Shown here: piece by piece, positions 26,651 to 39,517 of the stretch
Numbering within the stretch: the stretch's first letter is position 1
How the letters are laid out: each line of letters starts with the position of its first letter
From: Mansonella perstans
Lineage: Eukaryota; Nematoda; Chromadorea; Rhabditida; Onchocercidae
Assembly (NCBI GenBank): GCA_037074765.1
Contig: JBAMDO010000086.1
Coordinates: 62,001 to 126,000, forward strand
Direction of reading: 5' to 3'
DNA: 64,000 nt
Notes under the pieces: generated by a model
Databases searched by the model: none
Told to the model about the DNA's origin: nothing
What the model saw: only the letters and a program-made list of their open reading frames with translations
Program-made: the position numbers and the translations under genes

Positions 26651-27660
26651 AACATTCGTACGCTCTTACTGCTTTGTAAATATTTTATCGTAAAAAGAAG
26701 AATTCCAATGCAACTTTGTTATTTTTGTACAACAAAGCTATTTACCACAGTGGCACATTAAGCAGTTAGTAAATATGAACATATCAAGAGGGTTTTTTTA
26801 CCCATTTATCCAGTATTGCTATACTGAAGATGGCGATATCTAGCAGATCGATAAGAATGGATCTTTCAAGAGTTCACAGAAGAGCTTCAAACTGTTCAGT
26901 TTATTTTATTTCCAGATCAGTTGTTGCTAATAATTGGGACCATCTAATTTAATAGTCAATGCAGTGCCTTGTGGACCTCTTTAAAATTTTTGAAATATGT
27001 TGTATTTTTCTTCAATATACCTAAAAACTGCTACTGCAGTTCACGGTTAAATAGTAAGCTCAAATTTCGTGAACAAACTGGACCAAAATGTCAAATTAAG
27101 AAAAAAACCGTAGTCGAAGTAATGAATAAAAGGAAGAAAAAAAGATTTTTTGCTGAATGAAAAATTATCAAAACTCTAAAAACTATTTATAGAATTTGGG
27201 CCAATGAAAGTTCCATAAGACTCGTATGTGAATAAATTTGCATAGGAAGTGAATAAAAATAAGCTTTATTATAGTAAAGTTAAGCTCACCTGTTCCATTG
27301 TACAGAGTTGTTGCTTGGTGTATTGCTGATCCAAATCACTCATTTTCCCATACATTGGCTGTTTTACATTCATTCTTAAACTTTATTCAACTTTAATTTT
27401 TATCGCATACTTTCTGAATCACCTGAATAAACAGGTAAATATTTTTCACAGAAAAGCCAAGTTAAAATTTCTCGAAAATTGAGGGTTTGATGTCGATTTG
27501 TTAAAAATTTCATCCGAGTGCGCATTATTCATTTCACAAAAACTTTTTAGTCATAATTTCTTGCTATGAAAATGGATTTACTCTAAATTTCATTTAGAAT
27601 ATCTGAATGGTGACATTGCAGAAAATTCATATTTGATAAAGAAGATTCAAAACAGCAGTA
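26651..27660. other. intergenic region with dispersed repeat
   Basis: Spacer of about 1 kb. It includes one copy of dispersed repeat family B (26952-27125) and a separate 28-bp piece at about 27455-27482 that is fused to the other copy at 36380. The 63-codon frame at 26969-27160 falls inside the repeat and is rejected as a gene. Confidence 0.5.
26952..27125 (+). repeat. dispersed repeat, family B copy 1
   Basis: About 170 bp matching 36407-36583 in the same orientation, with roughly 10-15 percent mismatches by eye. Shared anchors are TAGTCAATGCAGTGCCTT, TGAAATATGTT, TTCACGGTTAAATA and CTCAAATTTCGTGAACAAAC. No terminal inverted repeats or target-site duplications could be assigned. Confidence 0.85.
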
Positions 27661-30600
27661 ATGGCTGATGGTACCATCAACGGTTTTTGTTTGTTTGCAC
27701 ATGAATTACGAATCAAGATGACAGGACATGGGAATGATAATAATCAGGACGATATAATTTCACCTTATTTGGTCCGTATTGTAACACCACTGTGGGAACG
27801 CCTTACAAGTGAGGAAAAGAGGGTCAGTATCTGATTCATTCATGGGGCTGAATAACTTCACAACTTTCGTTATAACCTTTCACTTTTTCCGAACTACATG
27901 ATGACATATCAAAAAAATTCCTTCCAAGACTTCCCCTTACAAGGATCCTAATAAATGTCATGCAGTATGCTCGGAATAACAGGTTGAGGTTGAAGCTGAC
28001 GGGAAGATCTGGCATTTTATTCACGACTATGGATTTTAAGAGATCATAACTTTCTATCCGTCATCTGCAACATTTGCGAAGATTGTATCTAGATAATATC
28101 ACAGTAAACGATTCCTAAATTTTTTAACTAAGTATCATTTTAAATAGATCTGGAAAGATAGAGCAAAAATGAAAAGGCATATTGAGGAATATTTCTCTTT
28201 AATGCATCAGCCAAGAATGCTGGTGAAACGAAAGAAACAAGAAAATGAGGCGATGAAGTAAGTTTTGTCATCATTCCCTGAAAACTATTTAGAAACTAAA
28301 TAGAAATGGGAAAAATCGTGAGTGGAGAACAGGATTGAGCAGTTGCAGTGTAAAAAATATCCTCTCCGTACCATTTTTGTTTCATTGCTTTTCAGAAGTA
28401 TAATCAAAGGAATTTGCAATGCAGAAATTGGCGAAGCTGAGAATAGAACAAAAAATGAGAAGCTTGATGAATTTGATGAAAACGATTATCCGGAAGACTC
28501 AATGATTGGTATACCGTTGAACCAGAAAGATTATGATTCAAAAGGTACATCACTTCGGAACGTGCATGAAGAGAAATAAGGATGGTAATAAGAAGAGGAA
28601 GTAATTCCCCGTAATATTAGCCTCTTCTCAAATGAATTGCTTTGGATGGATGAAGGAAAGTGAACATATCAAAATAGTTGTAATTTATAAATTTAACATG
28701 TTACAGAAAATGGTATCAGTCATTGGACTTACAAAGAGAAATATGAAAAAGATAAAGTAAGAGTGCACAAATTTCTACGCACTCTTAATGGATTGGATGA
28801 AATTCGAGTTAGTATTGAAAGTTTTGAATTCTTAATTTTTTTTTATACCTTTAAAGATAAACAACAGAACAAAAATCTAGAAAGTCTGCATTATTGATAT
28901 ATAATAATATTCCGAACTTTTCGAAAGTTATTCACACATTTCAAAAATGTTTCAGCGAGCTCGATTTTTGTTTATTTCGGTGCAAACATATGGCAACGTA
29001 GACGGCATATGCATTCCTGCTGAAATTGCTATCTGTGAATTCAATCTGAAGCATGGGATCATTGACAAGGTGTCAACTTTCAAGCATCCTTTTTTCTAAC
29101 TGAAAAATGCGCGGCCATGAAATGATTAAATTGTTCTAACAAAGCACACATGATGATAGACCTATGCTAAAAGAAGGATTCAGCAACAGTTGTGAAGTTA
29201 TATCATCAAGGTTGAAAGGATTAGGGAACTAGAAGTATTGCTGATTCCCAGATCCTTTCCAAGCATCTTAAGTTCAAAAGTTACCTAATTAATTATGTAG
29301 AGTCGAGATATAAGTGATAACACTCGGAAAATATAATTCAAATCTGTAAACCAGTAATTGAACGTGTGTCCGTGAACGCAACAATCTTGTGAATTACGTA
29401 CAAAATATTTACAAGCAAGGTGTCAGTGAATTACATATATAATGAGATATCAGACGTTTACAGTACACGTCGATTATTGGACCATGGCGTTTGAACAATG
29501 AGGTACAACGAAGAAGAGCTGAATTTCACGCAAATGAAACGCACCAAATCTACTTAAATATGTTTGGTAGAAAAAAATTCAAAGTTCCAACTCAAAACTC
29601 GGTGTCTCTATTTGGTTTCATATTACCTCTTCGAAATATAAAGTGTATCTGAAGCTCACGCTTTTTAAATGATCGAAAGATCTAAATGGATTTAGTTAAC
29701 TCAATGAACTAATGAAGGATAGAAGAGGACAAAATTAAAAACTTATTTAGATTAATTATTCAGATTAATTATTCAAGGATGGATTACATTCAGAAATAAG
29801 ACACACTTTCTTCAATGAATAACAAGTAAAACTGTTGTTTAGTATCAGTTTAAGTATATTTTGAGATATTATAGTGTTTGAGAGAAATTTTGGGCCGTTG
29901 CGAGCCGACCATTGCGCATGATCAAGGCGTTTTTGTTGGCTTATACCGTAATGGAATTGCTGAATTTGACAGTGACGTGGTAAGTTGGGAATTCAAAACA
30001 TCACACCAACTTAATATCCTACATATTTGGCGACATTTTCTTTATAGGAACAACAGAACATGACAGCCTCTTCCAATAACAGTCATGGCGATCAAAGACC
30101 ACTTCAAAGCAGCAATGATGGCGGTTTTGTCAATCAAACATGTGAGCTGTCTCAGTGACAACAGGGAATCATAGAAATTTAAATAAATTATTTAGTTTTT
30201 CCGGAAGTTAGAGCTCCTAATCTTTCAACTAAAATTTATGGTGTCAAAAAATAATAACCTGAAATAATTTGAAATAATCCTATGGTATGACATATCTCAC
30301 GTTTAATTTACTCGCAATCCACGAAATCATGCGCTCCTTTCAGGCACAATATATCATAACAAAGAAAGACGAGGGAAATTCACTAAGGGTTAGTATGAAC
30401 TAGAAGTTATTTATTCATCAGTGATTTGTTCACTTGATTTCTCGCACAGAAGAGAACCTTTCGATTGCTTTCTGATCATTACCACGAGAACAAAGAGCAC
30501 TACGAAACATCATGGGGACGTCATGTTTATCAATAATTCTATCTTTTAAATTCAAAATAAAATGACACACCTTAAAAATCGACATCACTCACGGAATTTG

Positions 30601-32104
30601 ATCAGTTTGATCCTATCAATTACTAATCTTGCTAATACTGTGTGAACATAGTCTTGAATAGGATGCTTGAACAGTCGTTATGGATCCAAACGTCAACAAC
30701 AAACACAACCAATTTTTGTGGCCAACAAAGAAGGTCGTCGTTGGTTGGTTTGCTTGAATCATGAGTACGAGAAAATACGAGCAAGTCTGGAATATCTCAA
30801 ACAAGCGCAAGGACTTTCTTATGATGGTAATAAACTATTGCTCACATCTTTCAGACAGGATAGTCAAAGATTGGTTGGCGCTGGAAAATGTTTTTTCTAC
30901 TTTTAACTACTTGAACTTATAGTTTTATTTTCTCCCTTGCGATTGTTTTAAAGAAATTTAGTTTAATAGAAAGTTATGAGGTCTATGCTGATATCTGCAT
31001 ATATTCTTAATGATTTCTTAATTGAATATTTGACAAAAAAAAATCACACTGGACAGATTTTCTTATCCGTTTCAAAAAAAATTTGCTACTTCAAACAACA
31101 TAATTTTTTAAATTCCAATTTGAGTTCAAAAGTTTTGCAGTTTTAACTTTTTTGTCATTTTAGGAATTTTATTTTTTAAACACAAATTATATGAGCGAGG
31201 GCTAACGATAAAACGCTTTCGAGCAGTCAAAAAACTTTTAGAAATTTTTAATTCCTTTTAATTCCATTCGAAACTGTTCCATAAAGCTTTCATTACCAAT
31301 CGCATCAAAAGTGGTGAAAAAAATTAAGAAAGTATTAGTTTCAATGATGATCTGTTACATGAGGTCAGACTATGAAATTTTTCAAACGAACTGAAACGAA
31401 ATATTTTTAGTCTTTAATGCTTTCGAAAAACAACGGCAGAATCGAAAAATTGATTTCTTTTTAATTATCTACTAACAGTTCTTTGAGCATTTTTCATTGA
31501 ACCTTTTCTAGTCAATAAACGACATGCTAAAATTTTGTTGAGTACTTCTTTTAAATTTAAATGCTATACTTGCAATCAGGATTTCCTACAACGGAAGATC
31601 GCTTCTGGTACGCTGATGCTGTAGTTGACGCCCTTGCTGAATATGCCAATGGAATACCTAATTTGGAATACAAGTTATGGATGGATATTTTTGGAAAAAA
31701 ACAGCCATTTAAGGTTTCTGTAAAACTCTACGGGGCGTAAATGATATCATATATTAGATAAGGTAGTGGTTCAAACAGAGTAGATACAGGAGATTAAATA
31801 ACAAAAATTTAATTTGAATTTTCAATTAAGATTCGAACTGCTAAAAACCTTAAAACCTATCCTTAGGATGATAAATCATGTAAAAAGAAAAAAAACTGCC
31901 ACTAATTAATTTATGTTAAACTTAATATCGTAAGGTAGATTGCTTTTACAGTTTAACACTCCGTGGGAACGACGGGCGGATGTATTTTGTCGAACGCATG
32001 GAGTGACACGAAATTGTTGCTGCGCTTCTGCAACTGCCATTCGAAGCTGCTTTGCAATGTTTTTTGCACTTCGTGAACCTCTGGATCTAGCTTTGGGTGA
32101 TTAA
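27661..32104 (+). CDS. MAEL: Maelstrom (HMG box plus MAEL domain)
   Basis: Twelve exons: 27661-27822, 28148-28257, 28396-28544, 28707-28807, 28956-29069, 29464-29566, about 29885-29979, 30048-30141, 30344-30392, 30675-30826, 31580-31713 and 31952-32104, giving about 470 aa (human MAEL 434). The N-terminus fits the MAEL HMG box (NGFCLFAHELR, WERLTSEEKR, IWKDRAKMKR). The MAEL domain follows: ARFLFISVQTYGNVDG, IPAEIAICEFNLKHGI, FHANETHQI, TQPIFVANKEGRRW, FWYADAVVDALAEY, and a final CRTHGVTRNCCCASATAI block. Glu of PAEI and a Cys/His/Cys cluster near the end match the ECHC positions of animal MAEL proteins, whose fold is related to DnaQ exonucleases. In flies and mammals the protein acts in nuage and nucleus in the piRNA pathway and transposon silencing. 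The junction into exon 7 is uncertain by a few residues, and exons 8-9 encode a hydrophilic insertion not obvious in human MAEL. Confidence 0.85.
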
Positions 32105-33969
32105 TACAAATATATTATAAATACATTTAAGTTCAATTGATTTAGGTCAACTAGTTAATATTGCGGTAAGAATTAAATAAAAATTTTATAGTGTTAATGT
32201 ATTATTCAGTGCAATGTAAAAAAAAAAATCAAAGTTAGTTAAATCGCTTATATTTCGCTTAATACTATGAAGTGCTGGAAAAATTGCAAATCAGGTCAGC
32301 ATGACATATCCGGAGGTAACAAAATGTATAAGTGCTAACTAGGGATGGTGCAATGTAGAAAAAAACAATCTGCTGTAAAGTTTGAATTAGAAGGCAACAT
32401 TCGGATGAGTAGTTAAAGTAAGTGTTCATTTATCATGTCTCTTAACAGTCAAAGAACGGCTTGACATTAAGCTGAAGGAAAACACATGAATTTATTCAAG
32501 TTAAAACGTTTGCGTATAGTTAAAAATATAACTGAAACGAATGTGTCAACGCGGTGCTGATCATATTTTGGAAAACCAAATACAAATTTGATATCAATAA
32601 GCGAGAGTTTAATTAACACTTCCGTACTGCTACTAATATTCAGAACAAACATATGCTAAACAAAACAAACATATATCAGAACAACATATACAGATTTTTT
32701 TGAAGCTACTACAAAAATTTGCCGACAGAAAAATAAGAGCGTATGTTCTCTATGTGCAGTGAGTATTCATTTGCATCATAAATGGAAGTTCGAATTTTCG
32801 GCAGCATTCCTGCCCAAAATTTGAAAACTAAAATACACAACCATTTCAAAAAAAAGAGAAGTATGTCGGACGGCTAGTATGTCGAAATTTACATTTCAGT
32901 AAATTCAGTAGTTTTTTTTGAAAAACCAGTTTTTGCCAATTTATAAATGGCATATAAATCTGTTGTTAGTCTTTGGTTGAAATGTGTGATAATTGTTAAC
33001 TGTGAATGAAAGTGGGTGCTGCCAACAATAGAAGGATTTCCGTTTTTTCATGTCGGTATTTAATTCTTGTTATTCTTTCCTCTACGTTACTTATCGATCA
33101 TCATTTAGCATCATCTAAATCAAAAGAAATCCCATTTTATTTGAATTCAAAAATCAAAGACAAAGTCAGAAAACTATGTGGTTGACATTATGAAATATTG
33201 TTCACATTCTGCTGACTATGTTTAGGTTGGTAATGAGGGACAATATATGCGATACCTATCATATTCGTTAAAAAAAAAATCATCTTTATCAAGATAAAAG
33301 ATTCAAAACTAAAGTAGGGTTGTCGAAACTAGAAAAGCAGTTTTTGCGAGAGAAAAGGAAACTAGATTCATTATTTTGCATTTCTTTTTTCATTACTCTA
33401 AATCGAGGTTTACTTTTTGAACTGGACATATAACAGTTATTACAAATCAGTATAATAACATCTTTTTGGGTCTCAAAATCGATGTTATGGTAACATAACA
33501 TCGATTTTATTCATCTCATAGTTTTTCAATGTAATATTTTAATATTAACCAAATTTTGTAATTTTAAGTGTCTGGTTAATGTTCTAATGCAAGATCGTTT
33601 TTTTTTTAAAGCAAATTTCGTATTCTTGAACTTTTCAATGTCATATGAATTGCAATTATTGATCAATTATTCAATTGACATCTGTCCGTTTGTATGAAAT
33701 AGGAATTCGCGCCTAATGTTTTTGAATCAGAAAATTTGTTTCCATTGTGTGTTTGCTTGTTTTTTTCGTTTTAAAAATTTATTTATAGATCATAACAATG
33801 TCGTCGTGGTGCTGATATCACTCAATTTATTTACAGTGACCACAATAATGTCATGTTCTTGCTTCACTCATTAAATTAATGATTATGTGTTCTCAAGGCA
33901 TAATAATTAGCTAATAAACGTTGCAGAGGAAATATCGTGGTGATAATTCATACTATCTTCAAACATTTG
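32105..33969. other. intergenic region
   Basis: AT-rich spacer between MAEL and the acid phosphatase. Open frames at 32467-32652 and 33289-33501 on the minus strand have no support. It contains the 15-bp perfect inverted repeat at 33475-33508. The acid phosphatase promoter presumably lies in its last part. Confidence 0.4.
33475..33508. repeat. perfect 15-bp inverted repeat with 4-nt loop
   Basis: AAAATCGATGTTATG at 33475-33489, loop GTAA, then its exact reverse complement at 33494-33508. RNA from either strand would form a strong hairpin. It is not followed by a U-run on the plus strand and lies about 460 bp upstream of the acid phosphatase start. Confidence 0.9.
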
Positions 33970-36900
33970 ATGCTGACCATACTGCATTTATTTCTCCTGC
34001 TGTATTTTTCTCTGTTTAATTGTGTATCCACTAATGCATTGGTATTGAGGACAACAGATGTGAAGTTAGAAAAATCTCTCATTTATGTACAAGCTGTCTG
34101 GCGACATGGTGATCGCGCACCACATCAATTACCATATCCAACGGATCTGAATGATGAAAGCTCTTGGCCAAGAGGATGGGCTCAGCTAACAAACGTTTGA
34201 TTCAAATATTTGAAAAAAAATTGAAAAAATTAGCCATTTTTGTCAACAAAAAGCGGTTTTGATTTTCGCACCATGAGCTGCTGTGAGACCAATTTCTTCA
34301 AATATTTATTGAGCGTCTAAACATGAATTTAAATTCGAAGTACGTTTTGATGACTGAGCTGTCAGGAGTTCAAATTTAGTTTTAGTTTAACTCAGTTGCA
34401 AAACAAATGCTTGCAGGTAAAATGACACCCTCAATATAAGACTTTTTTATTCGTGCACACTCAGTAATCTTGCTTCCTGTTAACCATCAACCAACGAAGG
34501 GTTGAATTTATTTCAAAAATTTTTAATTCATCAAGCTTTGATTTCTTTTTTTTATTATTTGATTCAAGATTTTGAGTTGTAATAAATTAAATTAACTTTT
34601 TGTGATTTCACTGACTAATTTCTCTTACAGATAGGAATGAAACAACTATATGAATTGGGCCTTTTCTTCCGAAAACGATATGATGGATATATTGAAGAGT
34701 TCAATCGGACTAATGTAATTATTCATGATGTTTTATTTTACTACTTCTTTTCGCCATTTATTTTTTTTAAATCGAATTAGCGTAGCGTGAATATTAGACA
34801 ATCACGTCATGATATTTGCAATTTCATACAATGCAGAAATTATCAATGAGAAAAATAATCTACAGATAATTTTATTTATCCTTCATTATGATTAAATTAA
34901 AAATAATCAGCCAATAATGACGCAATTTCAGATACAAATTCTAACATCCAGATCGGATCGAGCGATCGTTAGTGCTCAAGCTATGTTACGTGGACTTTTT
35001 CCGGTGAACGATACTATTAAGCAGTGGTTAAAAGGCGAACAGTGGCAACCGATTTCCTTTCATATCGAAAGCGCTGAACGGAACGCACCTGTTGGTGGTT
35101 TTCTGGAAAATCAATCATCCTATTTAATTGTTTATATTACGATTGTAACTCATATTCTTCCTTCCAGAGAGTGTTTAAACTATATTATTTAATACTGGAT
35201 CTTTTAGCTCCTTCATTCCACTCTTTATCCTTGTTCACGTTACAATCAACTTATGAAGAATGAAACGGCGGTGATCGTTGATGCGATGATGCAAAAATAT
35301 GCTGATGTTGTTGACCTTCTTGCAAATGTGACTGGAATCGGTGAGGGAATAAGCTTTGGTCGGATAGCAGCACTGTTTGATATTCAAAGAGAGGTGAAAA
35401 ATCCATACTTCATGCTAAAACTGGCTATAGACTATTTGTAGATATTTTTATGTCACTAAAAGGACATTCTTTCCTTACAAGATATTTAGACAAATTTCTA
35501 AAGTTGTTTTTTTCTTAGCTTGAAACAATCCTTCATTTCTGCTAGTTTAGTTCCTGCTTTTAAGAAGTGCAAAGGAGCGAGAAGGTTTATAAAGGTATTT
35601 CTTACTACAGTGTGATTGCACTTTTCTTGTTTCCATTGCTTGTCAAATTTTAACAAAATTTTAGATGGCGCACCAACTTCCGCAGCCAAAATGGGTTTAT
35701 CAAAAATGGCCGCAGTTTCAGAATGTGAGTACTATTGACATCATTACGGAATTCAAAAGGATCAGTCAAATTTCGAAGTACAATTCATTTGAAAAGGCGC
35801 GATTTAAAGGTGGCTTACTGCTTGGAGATATACTGCATCGATTTCAGAATGTCTCATATGGAACCGGAGTAGAAGCACGTAAAATGTTTCTCTATTCTGC
35901 GGTAACTTCTTTCCGGTAACTTAAAATATTTTTTTGTGAAGGTTGTTTCGGTAAAAAATTCTCACGAATGTAACTGATCCAGTTTGATTAATATCCACAA
36001 ATAGAGGAAAGCTAGCGAAGTTGCTGAAGAACGCACTGATCTTTATAGCAATTGCTGTGATCCGTATCAAACAATCACTGAATTGATTCTATGGCAATGA
36101 TAATTGCAGCATGATTCGACATTATTAGCACTGCAGCACGCATTGAATGTAAGCAACGGTTTATTGGTGCCATATTCGGCATGTCTAATTATGGAACTGT
36201 ATAAAACAGCGAAGAGTGAAACAATAATAAAAGTTAGTTTCAATAATTTTTTTAATCATCTCAAACTCAAATTGAGAAGAATCTGTCACACTAAGAACTT
36301 CCGTTAAATCACTAAACCACTTGAAATCGCTATAATTTCAAAGTTTTTGTCGACCCAGTGTAAGTCTGACTCTCTTTTAGCCAAGTTACAATTTCTCGAA
36401 AATTGAGTAGTCAATGCAGTGCCTTCTCGACCTGTTTAAAAATTTTGAAATATGTTCTATTCTGCTTCAATAGAACTAAAACTGCTACTGTAGTTCACGG
36501 TTAAATATTAAGCTCAAATTTCGTGAACAAACTGGAGCAAAATATCAAATAAAGAAAAAAAACCATGGTCATAATTTCTTAAATAAATGACTTTTTTTGA
36601 AATAAAAGACCGTATGACATTCGTCAGACTTGAAGTCGCATTATGTTTTTTCTTTCAATCGATAAAATCCTTAGTATTTCTAAAAGTCATTTAAGAAAAA
36701 TGAGTTGAAAATACTCTTATTCTCAACAATAAAAGGCTTGATTCTGCTAAAATCAAGGCTAAGATTGTACATATTACATAGTAATAAAGGGCTGATGTAT
36801 GAATTGACTGGTCTTAACATATCAGTCCAGCATTCTTCAACACCATTACTCAAGTTTAGATCAACTTATTCACCATCTTCGTATATATTCTAGTAAAAGC

Positions 36901-37805
36901 TTTAAGTAAACCAAGTTTGCTCACATGAAGATTATTTTCATAACAATGACATTTAGCGGAGATCACATTAACTCTAATTCAAAAAGTAACATAAGATGAA
37001 AGATAAAACTGAAGTGCTGTAAAGAAGCCAATATAATTCAAATTTGGAAGTTCATGTGTCAATCTTTCGTAATTAATAATTGACGTGCAAAACAAATACT
37101 TTGCATGTCATCTTATGACCAAATGAATATAAGCAGATGAAAATAACAGGAACGATAAGATGTTCATTTAGCTACTTTTTAGCCAGATTAAATTAATTGG
37201 TTTGAAAGAGCAAAGTGAGAAATAAAATAGGAACATTGCGCAGGCCTTTTTTATAAACAAACATATGTCACAACTTTAGATTTTTTATAAAAACGAGACA
37301 GAAAATGAAGAGGCTTATGAGCTGTTCGTCCCAGGTTGCTCGGCACCATGTAAGTTGGACCAGTTAGTCAAACTAAGTGCTGCTACTATCCTGAATTCGG
37401 TGGACGATTTGAATAAGGTAACTCTGTTACTTATAATGATACCATGCTGCTCTTCACTTCACTGCCAAGTATATTCAAAAATTAAAGGACAGAGAAGTTT
37501 TTATAATTTTCAAGAAATTTTTGAATTATCCGCATTCTTATCAATAAAAACGGTAATCATATGGAAGCTCATCGAAGCAATGAATTTGTTGAGGCCTTTC
37601 TTAAATGCAACATAAGATCTTTTTTGAGATTTGGAATCCGTTTTTTCTTCAGGCTTGTGAGAACAGAAAAAGCGACTATAATGTTAACTATAACGCCTAT
37701 AGCAACGAAGTCTTCGATAATGGTGCAGCCCGATATAATATCACAATGATGTCTTCGATTTCCAGCATTTTCATGTTATTGTATTTGTTATTGATGAGCT
37801 CTTGA
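33970..37805 (+). CDS. histidine acid phosphatase, secreted, probably GPI-anchored
   Basis: Eight exons: 33970-34194, 34631-34714, 34932-35090, 35208-35393, 35665-35901, 36110-36232, 37280-37417 and 37653-37805, all phase 0, giving 434 aa. This is the branch-2 histidine phosphatase family, which hydrolyses phosphomonoesters through a phospho-histidine intermediate. The catalytic motif RHGDRAP starts at residue 45 (nucleophile His46), and the HD proton donor is His298-Asp299. Other family marks are SRSDRAIVSAQAMLRGLFP, LPQPKWV, KARFKGGLLLGD and a late Cys pair (PGCSAPCKL). The N-terminus is a signal peptide (LTILHLFLLLYFSLF). The protein ends in a hydrophobic tail (SIFMLLYLLLMSS) after a polar spacer, fitting a GPI-anchor signal or a single membrane span. 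Several N-glycosylation sequons are present. Related worm phosphatases are intestinal or surface enzymes. ATG 33970 fits the signal peptide best. Confidence 0.92.
36407..36583 (+). repeat. dispersed repeat, family B copy 2 (inside an acid phosphatase intron)
   Basis: Matches 26952-27125 in the same orientation. It lies in the 1,047-bp intron 36233-37279 of the acid phosphatase gene. Directly upstream (about 36380-36406) is GCCAAGTTACAATTTCTC plus flanking bases, whose counterpart near copy 1 is found about 330 bp downstream of that copy, so the pieces are arranged differently at the two loci. Confidence 0.85.
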
Positions 37806-39036
37806 TTGTTATTGCTTGTTGTGATATCGATTTGCTATATTTATCTAAGATACACGTGGGATATTGCTTTATGATCTGTTTTTTTAGTTTTCCGCGGACA
37901 ATTTTTTTAAATAAGCAAAAGATACTTTATGATTCTGTCTTCAAACGAGAATAAAACCGCTGTGAAATTTATCTTTCAATGTTATGGAAGGTTAATGTGT
38001 GATATTTTACACGCAAGATATCCTATAGGTCTGGATAGTCTATGATAGTCTATAAAGGATAAAATCGTGAAGAATTGATAAGCAGGTAAAATGATACTTC
38101 TATATCAGTCAGGAATGCACTTATAAGTAAAATTATTTACACTCTCCCACAAGAAAAAATTGCTGAAAAAGAATTTTGATCATAAATGATGTTGCCAATC
38201 ACTGTAACTATTTAAAAAAAAAATTTTTATTTCTCTGTATGATATTGATTGATTACTTCTTAAAGTTAGGATACTTTCGAGGAAAAAAGACGAATGAAAG
38301 AGAGGAAAGCATTTTGAATCATTATTTTCAATTTCTTTTTTAAAATTCAGTTGTTCTCAATCTTAAGCTCTTCCTCAAGACTAAGATAAATCTGAAGAGA
38401 ATGAATTCCTACTTAATAAATTTTTTAACACTATTAATAAAGAAATCCTTCTTTCAAAATTTGACAAATAAGCAAATCCAAAGAAAAAAATTCGATGAAC
38501 CATTAGTTATATACCAAGGGTCGGTTATAAACAGTTCAACTATGTAACTGGGTAAGAAATTTAATACTTTCTCTAGTTTTACTAATTTATTCTTTATGGA
38601 AAGGTTATTCCATATTGGATATTCATTTATTTATGGAAACTCAGTAGCAAGTCATTTTATCTTAATTAGTGTTGCTTTGATTTTTATAGATAAGATCAGT
38701 TAATCATCACACCTTTCGATATTTTTGGACATTGAGGTTTTTCTAGGTGCAAACTTAATTATTTGAATTATTTGAAGGTCATTCATGTAGATGCAACTTT
38801 TTAATTATCTGATACCATTAACCGGTATAGTTTATGAGGTGATAATACATGCCATGATGTATAAGCGATGATTAACGATAAAAGTGCTACGAACTTAAAT
38901 AGCTCTTAAAAATAATTATGCAGTTTAACAAATAATAATGAAAACTTAGAGGTAGAAAACACTTTGCGTTTCCACACTTCTCTCGCTTATGCCACAGAAA
39001 TATTTTAAGGTGGTAGTAAAGAGTTGAATTAATAAG
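37806..39036. other. intergenic region
   Basis: AT-rich spacer that includes the acid phosphatase 3' UTR. Nothing recognisable is seen in it. Confidence 0.4.
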
Positions 39037-39517
39037 ATGGGCAGGGTACGGATAGGAATGAATCAAGACAAGAACCGGTTGTGTTACGTCTAGAAGTAAC
39101 GCACAAAGTTGTTTCCTCTAGCCGTTAGAAGCAGTGCTTTCGAAACTTTTCAAAAAAGTACCTTCTATTCATGTACTACATTTTTTATGAACATATATGG
39201 CTTGAGTGATAGTTATGTTATCTGCATGGATAGTAATCAGTGTGGGTTATTATACATGACAAATTCATTTTCATCTTTCTTTTTGTCTTCTTGCGTTACA
39301 ATCATTAATAATTTTTTCTACTACTTCTGGTCTTTTGCAACTTCTAGTCTATCAAAGTTACGATAGCTCTTACATACTTCCAAATGTGCCTTATTGACAG
39401 GACATACTGCCGGAAGCATATCAAAGATACAGGACTGTCGGTGGCGATGTTACGAATGCGCAGGAATCATTCAGTCATTTACTTCATAATTCCAGTAATG
39501 ATTTGTCAAAGATATGA
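39037..39517 (+). CDS. possible very small split gene (about 53 aa)
   Basis: Three segments join in phase 0: 39037-39045 (ATG GGC AGG), 39122-39157 and 39401-39517 (stop TGA). The clearest is the last exon: an acceptor TTATTGACAG followed by 38 codons (begins DILPEAYQRYRTVGGD) with higher GC than its surroundings. The middle exon reads PLEAVLSKLFKK between CTCTAG and a GTACCT donor. The first exon is a guess; the true 5' end may lie further upstream. No signal peptide or known domain. It could be a small unannotated protein or coincidental open frames. Coding composition of the last exon is the main argument. Confidence 0.3.

Noticed and set aside
26969..27160. 63-codon Lys-rich frame
   Set aside because: Lies inside dispersed repeat family B, with no homologous frame in copy 2.
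39037..39090. MGRVRIG start resembling ribosomal protein S17
   Set aside because: Similarity stops after five residues and a stop follows, so it is not rps-17.
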